From assembly GCA_022495005.1 (NCBI GenBank), contig JAGYXB010000051.1:2356001-2420000 (forward strand): a stretch of DNA of 64,000 nt, given 5' to 3'. A program made the translations under genes and the position numbers. Position 1 is the stretch's first letter. Every line of letters begins with the position of its first letter. A model generated the notes under the pieces. It was not told the DNA's origin and did no database searches. It was given only the letters and a program-made list of their open reading frames with translations. The DNA comes from Rhyacophila brunnea. Its lineage: Eukaryota > Arthropoda > Insecta > Trichoptera > Rhyacophilidae. This document shows, one piece after another, positions 27,901-35,213 of this stretch.

Positions 27901-30900
27901 AGGTATGATCAATACATTCATGTGTAGATATTGAATACATAATATATAATATTATGTGTATTTGAGTACCTGGCGTGAATATAGTGGCATATCTCGTTTA
28001 CACGTGCATGGATTTACTGCTGACATTCGCATACTTACGCATTATCGCGACCGAAAAAAAAACGAACTACACCGCGCAGAGGCTCATTTTGAGAGTAGCA
28101 TAAAATGACAACATCGCGTCTCGCTTACTCTTGAAGAATGACATTGGAGAGACAGTCAGCACTTTTTATGTGTAACACTATTGGTGCAAGTAAATCCATG
28201 CACGTGTTCAGGCGCTAAATTACTCTTAACTTCTCAATCTTCTCAATCTTCCCAATCCAAATTAGTATGAACATATAGGACAGAAGTGAAACTTTCTGTA
28301 TTGTGCACCATTTTCGGACACGTTGATTATTAATACTGGCCAAAGTAAATTGCATATATTTATATATAAGTATACCTATGTTTACTGTTTATAATCATAT
28401 ATTTATTTTGAAGTATTTTAATGCAATTAGTATCTTTATTAGAAAAATATACTTGGTTAAATTTGGAATATATAGTGCCGCCTATTAAATTTTCAAACAA
28501 ATATCGCCATCTGGTAATACTGACAGAAAATGATACTTTTCAAAATCAATAATAATTTGTCAATTGGTTTGCGTCTACGGTAATAGTTTTCTTCTATATC
28601 GATGAAAAGAAAATCTATGCGAATTAATTGAAGGTCGACAATATAATATTGATGTGATGTCAATTAAATGTATCATTTATTGTGTTATAAATTATTGTCA
28701 TCATAATATGTCAGAAATGTTGCTTGAGATGTTATTAAAATAAATTTGTTGGAAAATCATATATTAATTCATCACAATAATTGTCAGCCATCCAATCGGC
28801 AGCCTGCTAATCGAAATATCTATAGCTTGATTCAACCTGCTGACCTTAATTTCTATTCCTCTTGTCGAATTGTGAAAGTGCGTGTAAAATTATGACGGTT
28901 TTTCTTCACAGATCAGCGGGACTCACCCTCCCAGGAATTTTCTTGTAGGTACCACTCGTCAGAAAATTTCTATTTAAATGTCCAAGGAATGGCAAACAAT
29001 TAATTATTAATTATGTTTTTTTATCACTCAATGAATATAATAATATGTACTAATATCTTCTTTCAGAAAATTGCCACATCTATCCAGAGATTACTTCAGT
29101 TTTTATTTCTGTGTTTATCGGCAATACTTATAAATGCTGCGATCACTCCTTGGTTTTTGATAATCGCTCTTCCGATCTGTTTAGTCTACTATATTGTACA
29201 AAAATTCTACCGGTGTTCTTCCAGGTAATATAAAAATATATTTTATTTTACTTTCAATGCGTGTTTGAATATGTACCTAACCGGTAAACGGTAAACTTAA
29301 ACGGTACATGTTCAAACACGCGCGTTAACATCATTTTACTCCCTACTTCAATTATAGTTTTTCAATTTATGGCTACGGCCGTATGTTGTAGTTTAACCAC
29401 TGGGGAATGCCAAAAGAAATGGCGTATTTCAAAATAACACTACCTTATTCTTAGGTCAATAATTATTATAAAGCAATCATTATTCGCAGGATGTTTAAAT
29501 GGTTTAAATGGTCAAAGACATAGATTATAATTAGTATCTTTAGAATTATCTTCAAATGTGTTAATCTTGCCCATTTTTTGAATAATAAAATGCCCAATTC
29601 TTGTCAAATTTGGGATCACAGAGATTATCAATATAATTTTTATCGTAAATATTTCACTATAATAATGTCGATATAAATTATACTGATGGTTTTATAAATG
29701 CGTTTAAAAATTAATAAATGTATAAAATTTTAACACCACTGCACATTTAAGTACTGAAATATGACTATATTCTAAAACATTAGAGCGAGAGGTTTAAAAG
29801 AATACTATTTTATGTAATAAAAGTACTTTATGCAGTCATTAAATGTTTAAAATAAATATAAAGGATAATAAGGCTTCAAAATTATATAAATAGATTATCT
29901 ACAACGTTTAAGCTATGTCCAGGATCATGCTTTAAAAATAGAACAAAAGCTCCATTTTGACCTACGCTGAGCATGTCTCCCCTTAAGGTAATTAATATGG
30001 ATAGGTACATATCATACAGTATATTATTACAGTAGTTCGTTGATTCTGAGATGATATTTATGTGCAGTATGAAACCAAGAGACCATACATATCAGGGATG
30101 ATTCGACATGAATCATTTGAGGCAGTCGCTTCCTCGTAAAGTTTGCAATGGGGGCTCCAAAACTCTCTGAAATACTAACAAAAATATAACCTATCCAGTG
30201 GCGGTTTGATTTTTATTTAAACGGAGTGGGGCCTCTTCTTACCTAACACCGTCATAATATTAAATTTATCGTTGTTTTTTTAGGTACTCTAAAAATTAAG
30301 GGCTTCTTTAACATCAACGTTTTTCTTTCAGAGAGTTGCAAAGACTAGATGCCATCACCAAATCACCAGTATTTTCACATTTTAATGAAACCCTTGGTGG
30401 CCTGTCTTCTATAAGAGCATACGGTCAGCAAGAACGATTTATTCATTTGCTTTGGACAAAAATGGACATCAACACCAATGCCTTCATCATATTAAACTCT
30501 AGCAACCGATGGCTTGGGATCGCATTAGTAAGTAGCTTGATTTATAATTAATTATAAATAAAATCGATACCACATTCGGTACAATACGGTATGTCGTCTC
30601 ACGTGTACAAATGAAATGCTTACGTTAGGCTGGCCATTCCTCTAGGAAATTGGAAGAACAACCAATTACCCAAGAGGCTCCTCTTTAAGCCTTTCCTTGC
30701 TAAAGACGCGCTAGGCGCGTAACCATTAATTGGACATTAGATATAATTAGCATGATATTTAAAGGTGGTAATTAATTAGTAATTATCTGGTCAGCAGTGA
30801 ATGTGTTGACCGAAAGAGGAAGAGGGAGTCGGAAAACATAGACTGTGATAGTTGGTCTGTCAATTAGATTGGTGTGGGGACATCTAAGCTCTAAAACCCA

Positions 30901-33900
30901 AATTGAGTTGCTCTGCTTATGACGAATGAATGAATAAAATTAATATTAATATTGTCAGTTTTCCATTATTTATAATTATTGTTCAAAAAAGTGGCTCGAT
31001 AAAAAATCTTTGCAATTCATTGATCCGTCCGTACCTTGATTCGTATCTATCTAACTGGCCCACAAATAAAATATTTCAGTCATCTAAAAGCTATATATCC
31101 TATGACCGCCATGGACACGTAGGCAAATGTGTCTCCTTATGAAGTTATGGGTCTTAGGTTCGAATCCCGGGTGTATATAGACAATTATGATGAAAAATAT
31201 GTATAAGATTGGTTATTAATAAAAAGTTCTGACATTTTCAGGACTATTTGGGTGGATTTATCGTTTTTGCAGCAGTTAACGCAGCGCTTTTGACTGCGAA
31301 GATGTATCCTGAAACGGTGACTCCTTCACTTGTAGGATTGGCAATAAATTACACTTTATTAGTTCCTATTTACCTTAATTGGGTTGTCAAGTTCCTGTCT
31401 GACATGGAGATGTATATGAGTGCAGTTGAAAGAGTTCAACAATACTCATCACTTCCTACTGAAGATTACAAAGAGAATGGTATGAATTTTTATGTAATTG
31501 TATCTCAATAATAATTTGTAACATATTTACTATCAATTTAGTAAAACAAATTGTTTTTGCAGGTTCAAAGTTACCAGAAAATTGGCCGGCAAAAGGAGAG
31601 ATTACATTTTCTGGGGCCAGTCTGCGATATGGTGCCGAAAAGGAACCGGTCGTAAACAAAATAGATTTGCATATCCCAGGAGGTCAAAAGGTAAATCAGA
31701 ATACATTAATGATAGTGAAAATAATAGTATCAGCCAAAAATCTTTAAGAAACCTTTTTCCTGCCAGTTGGAGCTGTCATTGGTTTCCATATGAAAATCAA
31801 CAAGCAACACCAACAAGAAACCATTCTTACTTTCCACAGTGTGTATAAAAATTAGTAGATATGCAATCTTTTTTTGTGCTTTATTTTTATTTATGTTTAT
31901 CTTAACTATATAGAAGAAGGTTTTCTTCAACGTCTTTAGTATGGAATCAGTGTAATATAGACATTTATTTTGGTATCTATATGATAATATTATGGGCACA
32001 TTACTGAAAAAGTATCAACAAACAACTCCATTCTGTCATTTTCAAAAACATCCCTAGTTTTTTAACATTTACTATTAATTCTAAATCTCGCTAATTTAGC
32101 TTCTTCTTCTTCGTCGAGACCTCATGACTTAAGATCGTAATCCAGATTATCAGATGACAGTCTTCTCCACTGCTAGGCTCCATCCTTCTCATCATTCAGC
32201 GGCACGCACGGCCTTTATCAATGTGTATCATTCAGCAATTTGTAATTAGGCATATTCGAACAAAACCAAAGGAAATTAATAATCTAATGCATACCGAGTT
32301 ATTTGTTATTGCTCTTACTAGGGTCAATAAATAATAAATTTGATGTTAAGCGGCACTCTTCCCAATTAATTAGGAAATATCATGCATAATTATGTTAATT
32401 AATTAAAACATTGTTATTTTAGTTAGCAATTTGCGGTCGCACAGGAAGTGGCAAATCATCACTTCTGCTGGCATTACTGAGAATGGTAGAGGCTTGTGAG
32501 GGCACTATTAAAATTGACGGGCTGGACATCCGAAACCTGCCATTGCGGGAAGTTCGATCGAGAATTGCCTCTGCCCCACAAGACGGCGCACTCTTCAGCG
32601 GCACAATTAGAGAAAATTTAGTGCCAGGAAATAGAAAATTTCCTCAGCCGCCTGACGATCCCAGGATATGGCGAGCGCTGAAAGACGCAAAGCTCAGCAG
32701 CGCTATTTCAGCGTATCCTGGCGCCTTAGGTAAGTTTCTGTTGGCAACAAAAAAAAATGTTTTGTCTATCCAATCTCTAACCAAGTGTTGGGAAACACAG
32801 TTCGATATTTCGAAATTAGACCTACATGTCTTGAATGAAAACAAATAATCTACATTAGTGATTCTGATTAGTGATTAGTGATTATACAGGTTCTCACAGA
32901 GGAATTGGATAATGTTAATAATAATTAAAAATTAAATCCGTTCATAATAAATTATTATTCAATTAATTAGTAATACAGTCTAACTCCTCTTCCAGACCAT
33001 AATAATATTATAATATAAGTAGAAAAATTCAATAAAAGAGACCTGGTAAGAGGTATCTGGTAAATTCACATGCTAGTTTGGAGCCGGATCATAGATCTAG
33101 TAGGTTGAGCAAGTGGTTTTTTTCTCATAAAAAAATTTGTAAAGAAACCTTTTTGTGAGGGGGCCAAGATACACGGCGGATTGTATAGCCAATGAAAAAA
33201 AAAGTATAATTAGAGTCACCAAATTTGAGACATGTGAGATATTTTTGGTGGTAACCATTTTATCAGCATTCTAATTCCTTGCACCTGTTCATACAATAAA
33301 AAGTGCAGTTTTCAATTTAGTCAGTAGGTACTTATCCTTTTGTTTTCCCAAAATGTAGTATTAAAATTGTTTCAATTGTCGAATCTGGAAATCAGAAATT
33401 ATGTGTTGTCTCAATCCACTGGCTGAAATAATTGGTGATTATAAGTTACGGTTGGAATAATAGACTGTACCCAGTAACATCAGTCGATAGACATATTATT
33501 ATTTTTGTTCCAGTGTTGCAATGTCGAAATAATATTCTCAAATATTTTATAGGATTCGTATTGATAATTATTATGTGCATATAAGACACTTAAGTGTCTT
33601 GACAAACTTTATTGGGACATGCTAAAATACGGAACTTCTGGCCACCCTACATAAACTAGAGTAGATGATTATTAAATGAACGTGATTGATACATTTGATA
33701 GGACTTTTCTATTTTTTATGGTTTCATTAATTTTCTTAATATTTCAGATGGTAGTGTTGTGGAAGGCGGCGCCGGATGGAGCGGTGGTGAAAGACAGTTA
33801 GTCGGAGTTGCCAGAGTCCTACTCAAAGATTCTGCATTATTGCTACTGGATGAACCGACAGCCGCCCTGGATCCGGCCACCGAATCTGCAGTCCTCTCGG

Positions 33901-35031
33901 CACTTACCCCTTCATCAGCCTCCGGGACAATCGTTACAATTGCTGTAAATATTCCACATTACCTTACGCTAAAGTAAACTTTAATTTTAATTCTGGTCTA
34001 CAATTTCGCATCAAAGATATCAACACTACTGAAAAATTGAATATTTATTTGCTGTCCTTTTTTACTCTCAATGTGATACGGTTTCATGATTTTACAAAAA
34101 AAATATCAAATATTTGTTAGATTTTACATTTTGTATTCTATATTGTTCTATACAGCATTGTACGTGATCGAGGTTTTTCGACATGGTATAAATGCGATAT
34201 TGTAGCGCCTGTACAGATGGATTTACTTGCAATAATAGTGTGTATTTTAAACTATTGTGATAATAACTGTTTACACGTAAAATTGTCTCGCCAATCTCGT
34301 TCTTCAAGAATAAATGAGACACAATGTTACCATTGTTTTGTACTATTGGACAGGTCGTGAAAATCGGTTAACCTCAAAATGAGTCTACGTGCGGTGTAGT
34401 TCGTTTTTTTACCGGCATGTTCACTACTATCGTTCTATTACGCAGCTGCAGATATCGCACGACCCAATTGTCGTGTCAATATTGTAATTTACACGGCTTT
34501 TTTTGTTATGGCCTTGAGTAATTTTGGTATAGATCTACCATCATAAATTGGCGAGGGCGCTAGTATGACATTTAGAATATTACCATAACTAACAAAAAAA
34601 TGGTAATTTATATTTTTTTATTGGTAGTAGATTTCTGTACAGATATTATGCAATCCATAATTCGAGAAACATGTTGTAAAATTAAATGGCATTTGTAACA
34701 AATTTATCCTCGATAGACAATTTTAGTTTCAAATTCGACCGGCTGCCAACTTGCGATGGTAGATCTTTAATGTCAGCAGTAAATCCATGCATGTGTAAAT
34801 GGGGTATTAGTTTTTACTTGATTGACTCAGTTTAAAAACAATTTCACTTGAATTAATTCATAAAATTCATGTTGTGTTACATTATTTTAGCATCGCCTTT
34901 GTACGATTATGGATTATGACAGAGTCATTGTAATGGAAGGAGGGCGTATAGTTGAAGACGGTCCACCAAAGGAGCTGCTTTCGAGACCCATGAGCATCTT
35001 CTCCTCGATGGCTAGGGCATCAGACCAGTGA
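3749..35031 (+). CDS. Sur: Sulfonylurea receptor (ABCC8/9-type), 5' partial, 20 exons
   Basis: Regulatory ABC subunit of ATP-sensitive K+ (KATP) channels, acting at the plasma membrane with Kir6-type pore subunits. Twenty exons join in phase into 1647 codons ending TGA at 35029-35031. Order along the partial protein: L0-type linker (about 1-110), TMD1 (about 110-465), NBD1 (about 560-780), long basic linker (about 780-1050), TMD2 (about 1055-1390), NBD2 (about 1400-1647). NBD1 has Walker [11 protein letters not shown]-loop APQRP, signature LSGGQKQR and Walker B LLLDDP; Asp where catalytic Glu is expected is usual for ABCC NBD1. NBD2 has [14 protein letters not shown], an altered signature [14 protein letters not shown] and AHRL. 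The segment [11 protein letters not shown]...GKLTMVVG closely follows vertebrate SUR rather than MRP. TMD0 exons are missing and presumed upstream of the window. An MRP-like ABCC is the alternative, judged less likely. Polyadenylation signal AATAAA is at 35208-35213. Confidence 0.93.
4453..4766. repeat. TIR element in Sur intron
   Basis: Inverted ends: AGTTCGCTGTACCACAGATC at the left and GATCTGTTGGTACAGCGAACT at the right, with a second inverted pair (TTGAGATCGA / TGATCTCAA) inside. No coding potential. The rest of intron 3995-5157 shows nothing else. Confidence 0.55.
5158..5541 (+). CDS. Sur: Sur exon E2 (start of TMD1)
   Basis: Acceptor TATTTCAG, donor GTAATT, 128 codons, phase 0. It encodes the first TMD1 helices: [17 protein letters not shown] parallels SUR FRYLADLLGFAGPLCIS. 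An extracellular Asn-rich loop with N-glycosylation-type sites (NST, NLT) lies between the helices. Confidence 0.93.
5690..5880 (-). repeat. SINE body (family S1), minus strand
   Basis: Reverse complement of the body of the SINE at 49655-49866: shares AGGTTGAGCAAGTGGCTGAC, TTTCTCGTAAAA, CTGTGGAGGCCCATAT and CGGACATGGTC. The tRNA-like head is absent. Confidence 0.75.
6260..6526 (+). CDS. Sur: Sur exon E3 (TMD1)
   Basis: Acceptor TTTTTTAG, donor GTTAAA (weak), 89 codons, phase 0. It begins [14 protein letters not shown], like the MIYNKILRLS element of SUR, and ends HYIWAIPLK. Between them is an insertion rich in Ser, Asp and Lys. Confidence 0.9.
6747..6792. repeat. Perfect 19-bp stem hairpin
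   Basis: TTCCTATATTACCGATATT (6747-6765), an 8-nt loop, then the exact inverse (6774-6792), inside a 361-bp Sur intron. It may be a minimal MITE remnant; the ATACCGATATT-type words also occur near 9320-9670. Confidence 0.7.
6888..7188 (+). CDS. Sur: Sur exon E4 (TMD1)
   Basis: Acceptor GTTTCAG, donor GTGAGT, ends in phase 1. It encodes a hydrophobic helix ([18 protein letters not shown]) and the coupling segment [17 protein letters not shown], which is diagnostic for ABCC transporters. Confidence 0.94.
8011..8060. repeat. Single end of a TIR element family
   Basis: GGATCTATTATATATACAAG followed by GCGGCTATCG matches both ends of the element at 16040-16376. The partner end was not found here. 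Confidence 0.45.
8150..8226 (-). repeat. tRNA-derived SINE head, minus strand
   Basis: On the minus strand: TAGCCTAATCGGTAAAGT (A-box type) and GGGTTCGAATCC (B-box type) with correct spacing. The acceptor stem does not pair, so it is not a functional tRNA gene. The rest of intron 7189-8752 holds AT-rich DNA and an imperfect hairpin at 8644-8702. Confidence 0.6.
8753..8931 (+). CDS. Sur: Sur exon E5 (end of TMD1)
   Basis: Acceptor TTTTCCAG, donor GTAAGC; phase 1 in, phase 0 out. It carries [17 protein letters not shown] and [17 protein letters not shown], matching the last two TMD1 helices of ABCC proteins. Confidence 0.93.
9873..10140. repeat. TIR element with tRNA-like core
   Basis: 43-bp terminal inverted repeats (9873-9915 and 10098-10140; start TTGAACATACATAA). 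Between them on the minus strand is a tRNA-like block with GTAGCTTAATTGGG and GGTCAAATCCCG. Total 268 bp. Confidence 0.65.
10335..10828 (+). CDS. Sur: Sur exon E6 (acidic linker and NBD1 Walker A)
   Basis: Acceptor TGTTTAG, donor GTACGT; phase 0 in, phase 2 out. It starts [14 protein letters not shown], the conserved ABCC elbow, then has a Glu/Asp-rich stretch, then [16 protein letters not shown] and Walker [10 protein letters not shown] near partial-protein residue 600. Confidence 0.95.
11440..11740 (-). pseudogene. Decayed LINE C-terminal fragment, minus strand
   Basis: The minus strand reads RLNVVEM, stop, LYRRTLKIS, then [19 protein letters not shown] and later [12 protein letters not shown], matching the C-terminal region of insect non-LTR reverse transcriptases and related to the fragment at 53555-53935. 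It has stop codons and lies within Sur intron 10829-11950. Confidence 0.6.
11951..12362 (+). CDS. Sur: Sur exon E7 (NBD1 core)
   Basis: Acceptor AATCCAG, donor GTAAGC; phase 2 in, phase 0 out. It contains Q-loop [13 protein letters not shown], signature LSGGQKQR, Walker [13 protein letters not shown] and switch His in VTHKLQ. A GC-rich Gly/Arg run ([14 protein letters not shown]) lies in the helical subdomain. The exon is clearly more GC-rich than its surroundings. Confidence 0.96.
12600..12845. repeat. Unassigned GC-richer segment in Sur intron
   Basis: Composition differs from the AT-rich intron around it (12363-13349), which suggests an old insertion. No frame, TIR or known motif could be assigned. 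Confidence 0.3.
13350..13598 (+). CDS. Sur: Sur exon E8 (end of NBD1 and start of linker)
   Basis: Acceptor TTCCTTCAG, donor GTACGT, 83 codons, phase 0. [15 protein letters not shown] is the last NBD1 strand. The rest is charged and rich in Arg and Glu, with no membrane segment. Confidence 0.9.
13599..15340. other. Sur intron, no clear features
   Basis: AT-rich. Two similar short segments, CGGAGAACCCCTAC (about 14507) and CGAGGAACCCCTAAC (about 15166), resemble decayed hAT-type ends. Nothing else was recognised. Confidence 0.4.
15341..15657 (+). CDS. Sur: Sur exon E9 (Ser/Arg-rich linker)
   Basis: Acceptor TAATTTTCAG, donor GTATTA; phase 0 in, phase 2 out. Open in phase with E8 and E10. It is low in hydrophobic residues and rich in Ser, Arg and His, with KRSS, RRHRLS and RQASS motifs. 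No homology to a known domain is evident. It is called coding because of splice sites, open frame and phase. Confidence 0.78.
16040..16376. repeat. TIR element in Sur intron
   Basis: About 40-bp imperfect TIRs: GGATCTATTCTATACAAAAG...CCGCTAAAA at left; TTTTAGCGGTCGATAGTCGC...TATAATAGACC at right. It contains a short GA-rich microsatellite (16210-16240). Confidence 0.65.
17071..17112 (+). repeat. SINE tail (family S1)
   Basis: TGTGGAGGCCCATATGATCC and GATCGGACATGGTCGG match the 3' part of the SINE at 49655-49866. Confidence 0.6.
17464..17653. repeat. hAT-like MITE with CAGTGGCGTAG ends
   Basis: Starts CAGTGGCGTAGCTA and ends CTACGCCACTG; 190 bp, non-coding. No clean 8-bp target duplication remains. 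Confidence 0.6.
17758..17922 (+). CDS. Sur: Sur exon E10 (linker)
   Basis: Acceptor TTTTTGAAG, donor GTTAGT; phase 2 in and out, open in frame. It encodes a Gln/Arg-rich stretch with [16 protein letters not shown]. It is the least constrained exon by homology, but phase fits both neighbours. Confidence 0.7.
17951..18145 (+). repeat. 97-bp tandem duplication
   Basis: Two units starting at 17951 and 18048 (CGTGACTTC, AAGAGACCC.TAGATGGCGC, CATTGA.TG.ACGCCGCAAG). The second unit sits at the start of the LTR-like segment that follows. Confidence 0.75.
18040..18500 (+). mobile_element. LTR retrotransposon remnant (LTR plus primer-binding-site-like motif)
   Basis: LTR-like segment starting TGTAGCGGCGTGAC, with AATAAA near 18419 and followed at 18478 by TGGCGACCAACGTGGGCC, a motif typical of the primer-binding site after the 5' LTR of Ty3/gypsy-type elements. 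No gag or pol sequence follows, and the LTR end is not a clean CA, so boundaries are approximate. Confidence 0.5.
18898..20278. mobile_element. 1.38-kb foldback element with TTAA flank (family F1, full dimer)
   Basis: Two arms of about 680 bp are near-exact inverses around position 19588. Outer ends: GGGGGCACATGCTCAGCGTA at left and TACGCTGAGCACGTCCGCC at right. Inner ends: GCGCGTGTTTGAACATGTAC and its inverse flanking an A/T-rich spacer. Left flank TTAA (18894-18897), right flank CTAA. No coding frame. As RNA this Sur-intron segment could form a very long hairpin. Confidence 0.9.
20550..20598 (+). repeat. SINE tail (family S1)
   Basis: GTTGAGGCCCATA and AAGATCGGACATGGTCGAAA match the tail of the SINE at 49655-49866. 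Confidence 0.55.
20822..20880 (+). repeat. Short ACGTTAACTT-type tandem repeat
   Basis: Several imperfect copies of TTAACGTTAACTT-like words in a row. Confidence 0.55.
21365..21471 (+). CDS. Sur: Sur exon E11 (linker)
   Basis: Acceptor CATTTTCAG, donor GTAAGT; phase 2 in, phase 1 out, about 36 codons. It contains [14 protein letters not shown], an RRxxS-type site, and an acidic end DFPDDDTF. It bridges in frame to E12. Confidence 0.75.
21589..23448 (+). mobile_element. Truncated Helitron
   Basis: Starts TCTCTATATATATAAAAATC after A and ends GGGGTCAGCTAG before T, the AT-target and CTAG-end signature of Helitrons. The end AACAACGTTTGCGGGGTCAG is typical of insect Helitrons. It carries only the N-terminal Helitron coding part (22090-23271); Rep (HUH) and helicase regions are absent, so it is non-autonomous. 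Confidence 0.85.
22090..23271 (+). pseudogene. Helitron helicase-like N-terminal ORF, frameshifted and truncated
   Basis: Two frames. One ending at 22310 has [14 protein letters not shown] and [14 protein letters not shown], the usual Helitron N-terminus. The longer one ending at 23271 carries the zinc-finger motif [24 protein letters not shown], then DIAGIMVGD and [17 protein letters not shown]. The frame change lies near 22250-22310. The protein stops after DPVTGNSF, before the Rep domain, so no transposase activity is expected. Confidence 0.85.
23745..24273. repeat. TIR element in Sur intron
   Basis: TTCTTTAGGCATAAAGTCCAC at the left and GTGGGCTTTATGCCTTAGAA at the right are inverses. The interior is GC-richer than the intron and non-coding. 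The R1-type LINE begins right beside its right end. Confidence 0.65.
24290..26490 (+). mobile_element. 5'-truncated R1-clade non-LTR retrotransposon
   Basis: Reverse transcriptase frame to 26169, then a 3' UTR of about 300 bp with no clear poly(A). The endonuclease and ORF1 regions are missing. Same orientation as Sur, within its intron. Markedly GC-richer than the flanking DNA, fitting a recent insertion. Confidence 0.85.
24298..26169 (+). CDS. LINE reverse transcriptase (R1-clade), N-terminally truncated
   Basis: Over 607 open codons with no stop. RT motifs in order: [33 protein letters not shown] (domain A), [14 protein letters not shown] (B), YADDALLLV (catalytic DD), and the C-terminal zinc-knuckle [17 protein letters not shown] after [10 protein letters not shown]. 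This layout matches R1/TRAS/Waldo-type ORF2. The upstream frame is open, so no genuine start codon is present. The long intact frame implies a young copy, but without endonuclease it should be dead. Confidence 0.9.
   Translation, partial: RTVFEASLPIDTDHSSLPSEQEINHIIRTLIAGKAPGPDCIDNLLVKRTWAIAAPEITALLSDCIRSGTFPDCWKRGLLKVIPKTGSREPSSPKAYRPLTLLPALGKVLEKLLCHRIEAHLETHSPLSDKQFGFRRGKSTVNAIRNVIAIAENSRRKYVLGVFLDIAGAFDSASWPLILRKLRLKRLPGNLFASIQSYFTNRSIEFRVGSTTIKRNTSMGCPQGSVLGPLLWNVLFDDLLRIPLPTDCTVIAYADDALLLVEADSRAKIESTVGEALASIEAWGRLTRLSFAPSKTEAIVLKGPRRLSCSRLPTVRFGDTRVKVSKIVTYLGVKMDTMLNFLHHAETQVHKAGVAFQRIGRMAGEGWGLKVRALKIAYGAIFMGIAAYAASAWCPRIPKSVKLRISLLRGQRIALLSITKAYRTTSTDALPVLAGILPLDLHIQVSGASILLLKGEEADVGDFHLVPPPRLAGEGVALLRRRIRLMSLNAAITTWQRKWDESTKGRHTYTFFPNIQWRMEITKYLTPDHYTSQFVTGHGGFAGKLFELGLVSRPTCPCGGEIQDANHILWECLSMCSEREEMLRSVQPAVGPIGPSDLVATKANYLAFKKFAASYYGREDLFT
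26613..26848 (+). CDS. Sur: Sur exon E12 (entry to TMD2)
   Basis: Acceptor CCTTCCAG, donor GTATGT; phase 1 in, phase 0 out. [18 protein letters not shown] is the typical elbow before TMD2. The first TMD2 helix follows, ending [12 protein letters not shown], like the DYWLAKWT motif of SUR. Confidence 0.95.
26849..27620. other. Sur intron, no clear features
   Basis: It contains CAGTGGCGGCTGCTCT near 26966, which resembles a hAT-type MITE end. No partner end was found. Confidence 0.35.
27621..27842 (+). CDS. Sur: Sur exon E13 (TMD2)
   Basis: Acceptor TTTTTCAG, donor GTAATA, 74 codons, phase 0. It contains [19 protein letters not shown], the highly conserved intracellular coupling segment of ABCC TMD2. 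Confidence 0.96.
27990..28214. repeat. MITE (family M1), short copy
   Basis: Left TTTACACGTGCATGGATTTACT and right AGTAAATCCATGCACGTG are inverses. The same ends bound the element at 34204-34805. Confidence 0.7.
29067..29224 (+). CDS. Sur: Sur exon E14 (TMD2)
   Basis: Acceptor CTTTCAG, donor GTAATA; phase 0 in, phase 2 out. It holds two membrane helices around [17 protein letters not shown], ending QKFYRCSSR as in ABCC YFRVASR. Confidence 0.94.
29259..29982. mobile_element. Foldback family F1, right-arm copy with TTAA
   Basis: About 20 bp of left arm (GCGTGTTTGAATATGTACCT), the central spacer, then a complete right arm ending CGCTGAGCATGTCTCCCC and TTAA (29983-29986). A deletion derivative of the dimer at 18898-20278. 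Confidence 0.85.
30332..30527 (+). CDS. Sur: Sur exon E15 (TMD2 coupling helix)
   Basis: Acceptor TTCTTTCAG, donor GTAAGT; phase 2 in, phase 0 out. It contains [36 protein letters not shown] and NSSNRWLGI, all classical ABCC TMD2 motifs. Confidence 0.96.
30710..30795 (+). repeat. Dispersed repeat R-A
   Basis: CATTAGATATAATTAGCATG and GGTGGTAATTA recur inverted at 61045-61135. Confidence 0.6.
31099..31175 (+). repeat. tRNA-derived SINE head
   Basis: CCATGGACACGTAGGCAAATG then GGGTCTTAGGTTCGAATCCC (B-box type). No pairing acceptor stem, so not a working tRNA gene. Confidence 0.55.
31242..31479 (+). CDS. Sur: Sur exon E16 (end of TMD2)
   Basis: Acceptor ATTTTCAG, donor GTATGA; phase 0 in, phase 1 out. 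[20 protein letters not shown] and [20 protein letters not shown] match the last TMD2 helices and the link to NBD2. Confidence 0.95.
31563..31690 (+). CDS. Sur: Sur exon E17 (start of NBD2)
   Basis: Acceptor TTTTGCAG, donor GTAAAT; phase 1 in, phase 0 out. The intron before it is only 83 bp. It encodes [20 protein letters not shown] and [10 protein letters not shown], the first strands of NBD2. Confidence 0.95.
31691..32422. other. Sur intron, no clear features
   Basis: GCTTCTTCTTCTTCGTCG near 32100 followed by GC-richer sequence may be the tail of an old minus-strand LINE. This is not supported further. Confidence 0.3.
32423..32729 (+). CDS. Sur: Sur exon E18 (NBD2 Walker A)
   Basis: Acceptor TATTTTAG, donor GTAAGT; phase 0 in, phase 1 out. 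It contains Walker [30 protein letters not shown]-loop [15 protein letters not shown], and an insertion of Pro-rich residues (FPQPPDDPR) before the helical subdomain. Confidence 0.96.
33072..33160 (+). repeat. SINE body fragment (family S1)
   Basis: TAGTAGGTTGAGCAAGTGG and TTCTCATAAAAAAATT match the centre of the SINE at 49655-49866. Confidence 0.6.
33748..33944 (+). CDS. Sur: Sur exon E19 (NBD2 signature and Walker B)
   Basis: Acceptor TATTTCAG, donor GTAAAT; phase 1 in, phase 0 out. It contains the signature-equivalent WSGGERQL (Leu to Trp, Gln to Glu relative to LSGGQ) and Walker [13 protein letters not shown] with the catalytic Glu present. Confidence 0.95.
34204..34805. repeat. MITE (family M1), long copy
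   Basis: GCGCCTGTACAGATGGATTT at left and AGTAAATCCATGCATGTGTA at right, inverses of each other and of the ends at 27990-28214. It shares the internal words GTGTAGTTCGTTTTTT and CTCATTTTGAG with that copy in inverted or direct order. Confidence 0.6.
34891..35031 (+). CDS. Sur: Sur exon E20 (C-terminus)
   Basis: Acceptor TTATTTTAG; 46 codons and TGA. It begins HRL, completing the H-loop AHRL with E19, then [20 protein letters not shown], the normal NBD2 end, and finishes SSMARASDQ. Confidence 0.95.
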   Translation, partial: HRLCTIMDYDRVIVMEGGRIVEDGPPKELLSRPMSIFSSMARASDQ

Positions 35032-35207
35032 ACCAACTTCACCTACTTGACAATGAGAGTCCTATAATAGACAGGAATATTTACAAAGAGTGTAATTTTT
35101 TCCATTGGTGCATTCAACAATCAGTACCAATTCAGTATAAATGATGTGATACGGATTTGTAATTATAAATTAATGAATTTCCTGTCCCATTGATCTGTCC
35201 TGTTGAT

Positions 35208-35213
35208 AATAAA
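35208..35213 (+). terminator. Probable Sur polyadenylation signal
   Basis: AATAAA 177 bp after the Sur stop codon is the first canonical signal downstream. The real cleavage site cannot be read from sequence alone. Confidence 0.5.

Noticed and set aside
33583..33600. Perfect palindrome AAGACACTTAAGTGTCTT
   Set aside because: Only 18 nt, with no flanking structure or repetition; not enough to call a site.
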